Below, piece after piece: positions 56,201-64,000 of a stretch of 64,000 nucleotides of DNA. A program made the translations under genes and the position numbers. The DNA lies in the NCBI GenBank assembly GCA_030704615.1, contig CM060733.1, positions 24,922,001 through 24,986,000 of the forward strand, read 5' to 3'. The notes beneath the pieces are model-generated. The model ran no database searches, had not been told where the DNA came from, and worked only from the letters and a program-made list of their open reading frames with translations. The stretch's first letter is position 1. Each line of letters begins with the position of its first letter. This DNA is from Takakia lepidozioides. Lineage: Eukaryota; Streptophyta; Takakiopsida; Takakiales; Takakiaceae.

Positions 56201-57439
56201 GTGCTCATACAGTCCGCCGACGTTCGCTGTCGCCGTGCACTTGCCAGCTATTTGAAAGCCTCGGGCATGAGAGTCCTGAAGACATGGAATTGTGTGAACA
56301 GCATGTACCTTACGAAGGGGGATCGTCCGGGAGAGATGGTAAATTTACCTTCTTCTTCCTCTTCTTGGTGGTTCTCGGATGGAGTTGTATAGGTCGCTCG
56401 ATCTCATATGTAGGGGCCTGATTTTTTAAGCTTCTTAGTTCCTTCTGAATGTGTTGTTCGCAGACTCGTTTGTTTGAAGCTGTTTGTCTCGTCCGAGTGC
56501 ATCCACCAACGACTCCGGCCGGCATTTCGGAGTTCGCCATCACTCATGGGGGCAAGTTCATAGACGACAGGACAGATCCTCCAACGGATGACATGCACCA
56601 CAACTACGTCGACAGCAACGTCTGCTTGCGAAGGGGGAATGGGGTTCCTTGGAGAGGGGCGAGGGAGAGGAGCCCGGCTTTCATTCAAACGATTGTGGAG
56701 TGCTGCACCTACACAGACGCCAGAGTTCTGGATTTGTCAATGGGCACAGGTTCGTCTCTTCAACATTCGGATTTCATGAGGTTTGATTGAGCTTGCACTT
56801 TCAGTACTTCCCACCGTTCCATATGTGTCTTCAATGTCTGCTTCCTTCATTCTATTCCACTGCAGGTGCTTCGTACCACGCTTGCAAGGCCAGTGCCGAC
56901 ATCTCTTTGGGATTGAAGGGGATGCTGAGATTTACAACAACCTCCTTATGGGTTTGGTGGACACACTTCTCAAGTCCTTCCGAAGCCCCGTCCCGCTGAT
57001 ATTGATACAGAGGAGACTTCCGACAAGGAGCTGGACTCCGACTTTGCCTGTGAGTAAGTTCAACCTGTGATGCTTGCATTGTTGTTTCAATATCGAGAAT
57101 CACTCTTCTTGAGGCAAAGTTCACATGGCAGACATCCTCTTCGTTGGACTTGTGTATTGCATATTGTGTTCTGAATGGGTTTTTGTCGACATGTGCAGGA
57201 GTCCGCGTGCTTCCACTTGCCCTCCAGGGCTATCACACCTGTTTGGACTTCTTTCCAGTCCTCCTCGGTCTTGCGTGCTACCTGTCTATGCGGAGGCACT
57301 CGCAACAAGCATGACCGTTCATGGCACTCGGAGTCCACCCATCCACGGCCGTGGTAGAAGACGTGGTGTTGGGGCCAGAATCTTTGTGGATGACATAGCA
57401 CAGGAGGTCGAGACTGATTCTGATGACTGTGACACTTGA
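53300..57439 (+). pseudogene. ParB-like domain plus amino-methyltransferase-like gene, multiply frameshifted
   Basis: Exon-like blocks with GT-AG borders run rightward. Block 1: DIIVDVDDEFYESKAAEMLG; then, after a shift at 53531, VVRPPLIKDILKLEAEFVHG, WDPIWRQVNESFELL and FHVWDGNHRLLAW, the 'DG.HRL.A' core of ParB/sulfiredoxin-like domains; a second slip at about 53880 leads to EEWHYSVRSMVLDCEGN. Block 2 (from about 54047): an in-frame TAG inside a helical part ending TWYSLTREAFMEYMYT. Block 3 (54365-54804): RSTPEERRTAKGVETHIQKE. Block 4 (54924-55146): VSFEAYMRKWRATVWHSCF. Block 5 (from 55287): EENCLDKHPDFVDLWLVPAG. Block 6 (56001-56337): YAAELIILDIPDG and LSDAGVLVLIQSADVR. Block 7 (56464-56748): NGVPWRGARERSPAFIQTIV and VLDLSMGTG. 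Block 8 (from 56865): ASYHACKA, a one-base loss, then RHLFGIEGDAEIYNNLL. The last four blocks match an N4/N6-type SAM methyltransferase (motif order IV then I). The usual DPPY/SPPW position reads DIPDG. Confidence 0.6.
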
Positions 57440-58249
57440 TATGAAGTTTTCTTTTCGTTTTATTCGGGGCCAAATTTGAAATAGGATGGTTGTGTGTCCT
57501 TGTTGTCCTGTTTGCAATGTGTGCGTGGAATGCACATTAATGGGAACAAACTATTGTTGGAGATGGGGGTTGCATGGACTGCCCGGATTGTTCCTTCAAT
57601 CTATTTAGTGTTCTCTGGACCTCACAGACTTGAGTGCATTGCAAAACAAACAAACGACTTTGGTTCGTGTAGAGCATTCTCGCATCATTTGCTCGTTGGT
57701 CTCCAAACCATTCCTGCTAGAAGAATGGTTGGTGAATCCATCACGGTGAAGTCCACCTCATCAAAGAGCTGTGAGGCATTCTCAAATCTAATGAGCATCC
57801 ATGATGCTCCCGCACATACCTGGCATGTTCGCAAGGGTGGTGAGTAAGAAAAGATTTCGCAGGGTTCCGCTTTAGATCATGTCAGTGTGCACCTCCTCAC
57901 GACGTACCCACATAAACTTGTGAGGGCTTGGTATGTTGATAACGTCTGCATGGATGCAATGGATACAATGGATGTAACATATCCACTCTGCATTCCCGGG
58001 AAATGGCTGATCAACCCGCGGAAATAGGTGACACCCGCGGAAATAGGCCCTGTATGTATGCTGACGTGGCGTGAGCCTGTGCTGGATGCTGCTGTGCTGG
58101 GCTCACGGTTTCCTGGCTCAGGCTCACAGAATAGCACCCCCCCAACGCCATTAGCCATAATACTGTCCAACTGAAACAGCCTCCACAGGTACAGTCAAGC
58201 ACACCTTCCTCTTACGCACCAAAACAACATGAGGTTTGAGGAGGAGACA
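57440..58249. other. Intergenic, nothing recognised
   Basis: A direct repeat of CCCGCGGAAATAGG (58015-58028 and 58034-58047) is followed by a GTGAGCC...GGCTCAC block (58070-58130). No gene is supported. Confidence 0.4.
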
Positions 58250-59410
58250 GACGGATGATGATCTGCGGATGAAAAGGCAACTGAGAAAAGAATGGATGGA
58301 CAATCATGTGTAACCGTGCATGCACACATATTTCATCCGTCGATGGGATGAACAGCGGCAGAACATGAGGGTTGAGGATGATAGTGTCGGATGATGGTTG
58401 GCGGATGAAAAGACAACTGACAGAAGAATGGATGAAACTTCTTGTGTAACCTTGCAGACGTTACAGACTTCATCGTTCTATGGGATGCACATCGGCGATC
58501 CAAATGGGTATTCGAGAAAACAGTTGTTCCCGTATCTACCTTCATTGGAGTCTTTCTTTCACATAATTCAGGACTTATGCCTCCAGACTTATGCCTCCAG
58601 ACATGAGGTCACAGTGTCACACGATTATATCCACGGTCTGTACCATTTTCTGAACCATGGTTCTCACAGTTATGTTCTCAATGGTGATTTGTTATGCTTC
58701 AATTTCGCACCAGGTTCTGTTGCTGGTAAAATATGTAAATTGTAACCTGGCATGGACATTCTATTCCGTGACACACAAGCCAACCCAACCCCATGCAGAC
58801 GAAGATTGTCGAAGTCTTCGCCACTCCCTCTCACATGCAAAATAAGAGACTACAGATGTGAATTGAGTAACACTACAACAGGTTATGCTCACAAAACCTC
58901 AATGCATCTGGTCTTTTAGGGTTCCTGTTCATACTGCCACTTGCATTCATATTGGGCCATGTACAATGTTGCAAATTCATTCCGTATGGGTTACTGATAT
59001 CGTGTTGGAATGGTAGCGTCATGCTGCAAATCTGACATGTTGTTACACATGAATTGCACAAGAGCAGGACAAGCTGGAGTCTGAAAAACCTACGTGCATC
59101 TTCAAGTTGGTTGTTTTCTTCGAACTGTGACGAGCATTCACATTAGCGCTTCTAGAATGTTGAGCACAAGAGGAACGATGTATTCATTGTGTATGTGTAC
59201 ATAACAACATTTTACAAAGCTAGGTTTATTCTCCAGCGACAAAGACTTTACTTAACCTCAATTGAATAAGAGGAGAAGAAGTGAAGCTGATAAATCCGAC
59301 AGGGGGATGACTACACAGAACGGATGGATGACAAACGGATGCAAATGCCATGTGTAACGGTGCAGCCGTTACACAGTGCAACCCTCAATGGGATATACAT
59401 AGGTGTTTTT
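58250..59410. repeat. Three dispersed copies of a GGATGA-rich module
   Basis: 58255-58350, 58380-58500 and 59305-59405 share, in order, GGATGAAAAG or GGATGACAAACGG, an AGAATGGATG-like block, TGTGTAACxxTGCA and ATGGGAT(G/A)xACAT. The first two are adjacent. This could be a small non-autonomous element. The sequence between the second and third copies (58510-59300) holds no recognised gene. Confidence 0.55.
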
Positions 59411-59717
59411 TCTACTGGTGGGGAGTTCACGTTTGTCACACCGAGACCTTGTGGAAGAGCAGGTTGAAACATTGAATATAAGCACAGGGTCATTATGTGT
59501 TTCATGTGATTCATCGTTGTTTTTCTTCACATCATCTCTTTCAAGAAGGAGTATCAGGAAGTTCTATTGTTATCTTAGGGTTACCCAAGTCGTCTCCTGT
59601 ATACGTTGTTTTCCTAATGTTCTTCTAAGAAAGTCATAGCTCTTTGGAGTCATCTTCTCAACACACTATAGTACTTACATATTCCGAGGAGATTACTCTA
59701 TTAAGTTAAGGGTTGCA

Positions 59718-60197
59718 ATGGGATTTGGGGCGGGTGTAGCTTTCAGGCTCCGCAAGATTTATGCAGGATTTGAAGAATTGCCAGCCCATATTCCCCATGG
59801 GGTCATCTTGCGCCTTCTTGAAAAGGTGCAAACGAAAGAGGGGCAGAACAAAGTGTGGGTTTACAAAATCCAAGGAGGAGTCAGGACAATTACAGTCCAC
59901 ATGGGCGACCTGAAGTGTTTCTACACAATGGATGAAGAGGAGCAAGGAGCTGTGGTTTTGTGCCATGTGCTGTTAGGTTTCGTGGACAGGCTTGTGTTGA
60001 AGACTTGGCACCACACAACTAGCCGCTATGAAGGGGAGGGTGTTGTGGATTGGGGGTACCATGTAGATATGGGAGAGGGATGGGTACAAGAGTTTCTGGA
60101 ACTCATCCCAGAAAGTAAGAGGGGCATAATAGTCGTAGACCCCTCTAAGGGGTTTTTGGAGGATGAGGTCCGCAGCTATGCAGGACTGAATGGTTAG
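59718..60197 (+). CDS. Hypothetical protein, 159 codons
   Basis: A single uninterrupted ORF from ATG 59718 (MGFGAGVAFRLRKIYAGFEE) with even composition: VWVYKIQGGVRTITVHMGDL, CFYTMDEEEQGAVVLCHVLL and an acidic C-terminal half (GWVQEFLELIPESKRGIIVV). There is no signal peptide, membrane segment or known motif. It stands alone between repeats. It may be a lineage-specific gene or a retained exon of an element. Confidence 0.35.
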   Translation: MGFGAGVAFRLRKIYAGFEELPAHIPHGVILRLLEKVQTKEGQNKVWVYKIQGGVRTITVHMGDLKCFYTMDEEEQGAVVLCHVLLGFVDRLVLKTWHHTTSRYEGEGVVDWGYHVDMGEGWVQEFLELIPESKRGIIVVDPSKGFLEDEVRSYAGLNG

Positions 60198-60375
60198 TGA
60201 TTGTAAGACTCTCCTATTTTCATTGAAGACCTGGTACTAGCAGAATTCATTGCACCAGACTCTCGCTTTGTGCCTCCCTATTTTGGGGTTTGTACATGAA
60301 AGTCGGCTTTAGACATATAGTACATGCATGTTGTAACAATTGCTTCTCTCAGAGTTGGTATGAGTTGAAGACTCT
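60198..60375. other. Spacer before the SINE-like cluster
   Basis: Nothing recognised. Confidence 0.3.
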
Positions 60376-62045
60376 TGGTTCAGGCTTTCCTTCATTCCTC
60401 TAGAAAGTCCTTCACACATGCATGAATCTGCTGAGTGTGACCCGCCCAGCAATCAGACCCCAACATGGCCAGGGCTTAAGGCTCGGCCTCCGCATCCATT
60501 CTTGGGCAAAAGAAGAGGCGATAGACCTACCTTCGTGAGGGGTTCAGTCCAGTTGTGGGACTTATGCTGGTATACAAAATTGGTTCAAGAGATTGTTGCA
60601 GCTTTCTCATTCCTCTAGAAAGTCCTTCATACATGCATCAACCTGCTGGGGGTGACTTGCAGCTGACCAAGTTTTGCCCAGCCCCCTTCCAACGGACCGC
60701 CCAGACTACGCTAGATGATGTGAGACTGTATGTTGTCCCACCACTGTTAACACCACCAGATCTGCCCTACACTAGCACCTGCATCAACACGCACACCAAA
60801 TTCATGGTAATTTCCCCCCTCCACACTCCCTACCTCTTGCCTTACACCAGCTTAACACACCCTACTGTCTGTACTACATGCATGCCTCAGAGCTGCTATG
60901 TTACCCAGTACATTAAGGTCTTCTTTGACACCCATAAACCCATACTACCCTCTCATATAGAGGACCCTCTTGCTCATCTTCAATCTGCAGTCTGCCCTCC
61001 CTGTTCCCTAGCTTCTACGCCACTAACTACTGGTACTACAGCCCCCTCTCCCTGCAGCTTACAGCATCCTTGGACGTTGCTGCCCACACATTCAACCACC
61101 CACCCAGGTTCCACAAACACCTCTAGCTCATGTATCTGTACTCTCCTTCTCACTCACTCTCTCTCTCTACTAACTACCTGTTTCAACCAGTGGTCATGTG
61201 GTAGCTAAATTGGTTGCATGGCCCTCTTGCCTGGGGCAAGCCCATGATCCCCTCCCAATGCTGTATCGCTGCCCCCACAGCTCCCACTACTTTACAGCCA
61301 CACAGACACCACATCATTTGCCACCCCCCCTCTTGGAAATTTGGGCTGCTCCATCCATTCTCGCATCCATTCGAAGGGCACAAGAAGAGGCGATAGACCT
61401 ACCTTCGTGCGGGGTTCAGTCCAGTAGTGGGACTTATGTTGGTATACAAAATTGGTTCAGGAGATTGTTGAACCTTTGCTTCGTTCCTCTAGAAAGTCCT
61501 TCACACATGCATCAACCTGCTGAGGGTGACCTGCCCAACAATCATACCCCCACATGGCCAGGGTTTTAGACTTAGGAAGGATCGCAGTTTCTTAAACCTC
61601 TTAAAAGTTGGTGACAGAGCTGTAGGGAGAGACTATGTTCGACATTGTTCAGGCTTTCCTTCATTCCTCTAGAAAGTCCTTCACACATGCATGAATCTGC
61701 TAAGTATGACCTGCCCAGCAATCAGACCCCAACATGGCCAGGGCTTTAGGCTCAGCCTCGACAAAGTTTGTGAAAGTGGTTGAAAGCTGGTGAACAGAGG
61801 CGCAAGGAGAGACTATGTTCTTGCTGGTCATGACTACTCACGAGACGTTGTTTGCCATAGCGTCGTGGCCATAGACCCCGCATCCATGGTTGGGCAGCAG
61901 AAGAGGCGATACATCTACATTTGTGAGGGGTTAATCCAGTACTGAGACTTACGTTGGTATATAAAATTGGTTTAGGAAATTGTTCAGGCTTTCCAGATTT
62001 CCTGCAGAAATCCCTCCGCACAAGCATCCATCTACTGTATACCCC
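60376..62045 (+). repeat. Cluster of SINE-like repeat copies
   Basis: A module of about 200 bp recurs. Its blocks are TTCAGGCTTTCCTTCATTCC, TCTAGAAAGTCCTTCACACATGCAT..., GACCTGCCCAGCAATCAGACC, ACATGGCCAGGG, then CGCATCCAT...AGAAGAGGCGATAGACCTAC, GGGGTTCAGTCCAGT and GGTATACAAAATTGGTTCA. Copies or parts lie at 60376-60660, 61360-61570, 61640-61765 and 61830-62045, plus a distant copy at 3766-3940. GGTTCAGTCC resembles a tRNA-type B box (GGTTCRANTCC), so a pol III SINE origin is plausible. 60660-61350 between copies is C/T-rich, without a gene. Confidence 0.7.
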
Positions 62046-62474
62046 AAGAGGAGCAGGGCTTTAGACTGAGCCTCCTGATTTTCAAAGTTGGTGAACAGAG
62101 GTGTCAGGAGTATGGTCCTGAATAGGGTTGCTCATTGATGAGAAAACCCCAACACTGAGTGATTCCAACAACTCCCAACATGTGTCATTCACTTTCAACT
62201 CCACCTGCTGCACCTGCTTCAGAACATATGCAAGTGCATGAACCCGTGCATGTGCAAGTAAGGTGGGAGAACCTTCAAACCATGTGAAAGCAAAATGAAA
62301 ACCATGAATTCCGGGAGTACACATTGGACATGAATACATGGAAAGATTGCTGTGACAATCTGTTTTTTGGCATTTACATTGTTCAAGCAAACATCACATG
62401 CTTCCAGAATTCCACCCTGAAGGGTCACACAAACGTAGAAAAGAGGCAAACTATGTGATGCTAGTGAAAGAGGT
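62046..62474. other. Spacer downstream of the 62.5-kb ORF
   Basis: Minus frames at 62219-62449 and 62082-62390 overlap in different phases and show Cys pairs (CDVCLNN; CPMC), but no domain can be assigned. They may be decayed continuation of the minus-strand ORF at 62475-63212. Confidence 0.3.
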
Positions 62475-63212
62475 TCAGGATGCTACTGACCAGTCAACCT
62501 CTTTGAAATTCCACTCATAATTAGGCACCTGAACCTCTTGCCTAATCATTCTCTCTTTCCAAACACACACTCGCATATCCCACCGAAAGAAGAAGACTGA
62601 GTGGTGGAAGTGATTGCTCTCCCAATGCGGCAAGACACGCAAGAACACCGAGGATGAGTTCTTCCGCAAATGCATGAAGGAAGCAAACATGACATGCATC
62701 ACTCCATCCTCAATAGTTAGGCAAATGTCACCAGCCCTGGTCCAAGGTCTTTCAGGTCTGCAACCCTTCTGAAGCTTGCGCATGATGGGGGAAGGAAGTT
62801 TGTCTAGCAGTTTAATGTAGTCCCAGCCTTCACCCACCCATTGAAACAAGGTAAGAATATGAAAACACTCGTTCTCCTTCGAAGGGTCCAGGCCCAAAGT
62901 ATGTGGCCCCCACTCTTCGGTAGGAGCACACATGAATCTTGACCTGAGTACAACGGTGTTAGGCTGTTTTGCAGATGCACTGTTGGTGTCATCGTAAAAG
63001 TCAGACCAACCCACTCTACCTGCAGATACATGTGATGTAAGAATGATATCCCCTGTTGTGGGTTTTGACCAATCCACCAACGCTTCCAATCCAGAGATGT
63101 GAGTCCCCACGATGCCAGTAATATCTCCTACCAACTCCTTGTGAGTGTTGACATCAACAAAAGCTTCCTCTTGCACCCAGGAGCTGCCTACTCCTTCTTG
63201 AGCGTCTGACAT
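62475..63212 (-). CDS. Hypothetical protein, about 245 codons
   Basis: An uninterrupted frame from 63287 to 62475. I prefer the ATG at 63212 (MSDAQEGVGSSWVQEEAFVD) because the 25 codons before it look like leader sequence. The protein contains VDWSKPTTGDIILTSHVSAG, WGPHTLGLDPSKENECFHIL, CRPERPWTRAGDICLTIEDG and ends EWNFKEVDWSVAS. It is Trp-rich, with no signal peptide or membrane helix. I do not recognise the family. The length and even composition argue that it is, or recently was, coding. Confidence 0.4.
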   Translation of the reverse strand: MSDAQEGVGSSWVQEEAFVDVNTHKELVGDITGIVGTHISGLEALVDWSKPTTGDIILTSHVSAGRVGWSDFYDDTNSASAKQPNTVVLRSRFMCAPTEEWGPHTLGLDPSKENECFHILTLFQWVGEGWDYIKLLDKLPSPIMRKLQKGCRPERPWTRAGDICLTIEDGVMHVMFASFMHLRKNSSSVFLRVLPHWESNHFHHSVFFFRWDMRVCVWKERMIRQEVQVPNYEWNFKEVDWSVAS

Positions 63213-63289
63213 TGCTAAGTGTGAGAGGCGGAAGTGAAAGAGGCAGCAAGGCCAGGCAAATGGGTGAGGGAGAGTGCGACGAGGCAATC

Positions 63290-64000
63290 GGGGATCTGAG
63301 GAAACTCAACGAGTTTGGGAGTGCTGAATGGCAGTGTCGTGTGGGGAGAGTATGTGTTCGGTGAGGCTGGAGAACATGACTTTTGGAGGGGGTAAGTCAT
63401 GTGCTGCACGATTTCGGATGGGCACATGCATCTTGAGGAGCAAAGGGATATTGATTCCACCATCCGCTGAGGTGTGCATTGGTCCACATGTATGGACAAC
63501 ACATGCATGAAGTGGAGGCAATGTCTCTGATTGGCAGCCTCCACCCACATGACAGTAGGGCGGGAAAAAGTGGCGGGTGCTTTTGAGGGATGCGTCGTTT
63601 TGAATTGGCATTGCCACAGTCAGTATTCTCATTCTCGGTGGGATGTTTTGTTCACAAACATGGTTGGAGAGGCATTATATTTATTGCTAGCTGAACCCAC
63701 TGGAGTGGGGGCAACATAGCTGCATTTTATGATGGACAGAAAGCTTAGTCTTGACATTTTAGACATTTTGGGGTCCGAACAAACTTGTGTCCACGTTGTT
63801 CCCTGTAACATGACTGGCAGCTCTGTCCTTGCACCTATGCTCTACAATCATATAAATAACAACATTCCATGGGCATTGTATTCGTGCCGGTTGTGCATGC
63901 TCCCTTTCATGTGGAAGACAAGTATGGGTGATCGTTCTTCAATACATTATGTATTGGACGTCAGAGAGCATTGGAAAATGTCTTTGAACCCTAAATGCTA
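63290..64000. other. Window end, nothing recognised
   Basis: Upstream flank of the minus-strand ORF at 62475-63212. A small inverted repeat (CCACATGTATGG / CACATGCATG) lies near 63480-63510. No gene or element is supported. Confidence 0.35.

Noticed and set aside
1-64000. tRNA, rRNA or organelle-derived sequence
   Set aside because: No cloverleaf-capable tRNA, rRNA core sequence or plastid/mitochondrial gene was seen. The B-box-like phrase at 60.5-61.4 kb belongs to a SINE-like repeat.

Overview
The window reads as nuclear DNA of a land plant with a large, repeat-rich genome. A seed-free plant, most likely a fern, fits best. The grounds are genes cut into many short exons by GT-AG introns of 100-1,300 bp, a DYW-class PPR remnant (the C-to-U organelle RNA-editing family that is expanded in ferns and lycophytes), GA microsatellites near genes, and many decayed LTR, LINE-like and MULE-like elements. 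The species call is inference. No bacterial, plastid or mitochondrial gene organisation is visible.

Only two complete, intact host genes can be assembled, both on the minus strand. One is a serine carboxypeptidase of family S28 (lysosomal Pro-X carboxypeptidase type; 10 exons, 9531-14212, 574 codons plus stop). The other is an HBS1-like translational GTPase (12 exons, 15280-22467, 823 codons plus stop). In both, the reading frame closes exactly across every splice junction. The HBS1 gene carries two RanBP2-type zinc-finger exons made by a tandem duplication of about 609 bp. The first 9.5 kb holds gene debris: a PPR-DYW pseudogene, a DUF2921-like piece, a SEN1/UPF1-type helicase piece and a few orphan exons.

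From 23 to 44 kb the window is mostly retroelements: an orphan endonuclease-like ORF (23.3-23.9 kb), a LINE-type ORF1 with a zinc knuckle (24.7-26.9 kb), Ty3/gypsy element A on the plus strand (27.1-31.9 kb) and Ty3/gypsy element B on the minus strand (35.1-40.8 kb, perhaps starting near 44.0 kb). Both gypsy copies are decayed but carry unusual cargo. A has a dUTPase-like domain between protease and reverse transcriptase. B has a DNMT3-like cytosine-5 DNA methyltransferase in the same position. Between them lies a zinc-finger gene of unknown function (32.8-35.1 kb). Upstream of B's gag are a 1-kb CACAGCC-rich satellite and a tandem repeat of about 100 bp.

From 44 to 64 kb there is a MULE-like SWIM-domain transposase gene (minus, 47.9-51.4 kb) and a plus-strand multi-exon pseudogene (53.3-57.4 kb) that joins a ParB-like domain to a SAM-dependent amino-methyltransferase-like domain. 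Between them is a striking array of 114-bp units, each with a palindrome of about 36 bp, arranged as a 344-bp three-unit higher-order repeat. The last 6 kb holds SINE-like repeats and two unidentified ORFs.

The strongest leads are the methyltransferase and dUTPase cargo of the gypsy elements, the ParB-methyltransferase pseudogene and the palindrome array.
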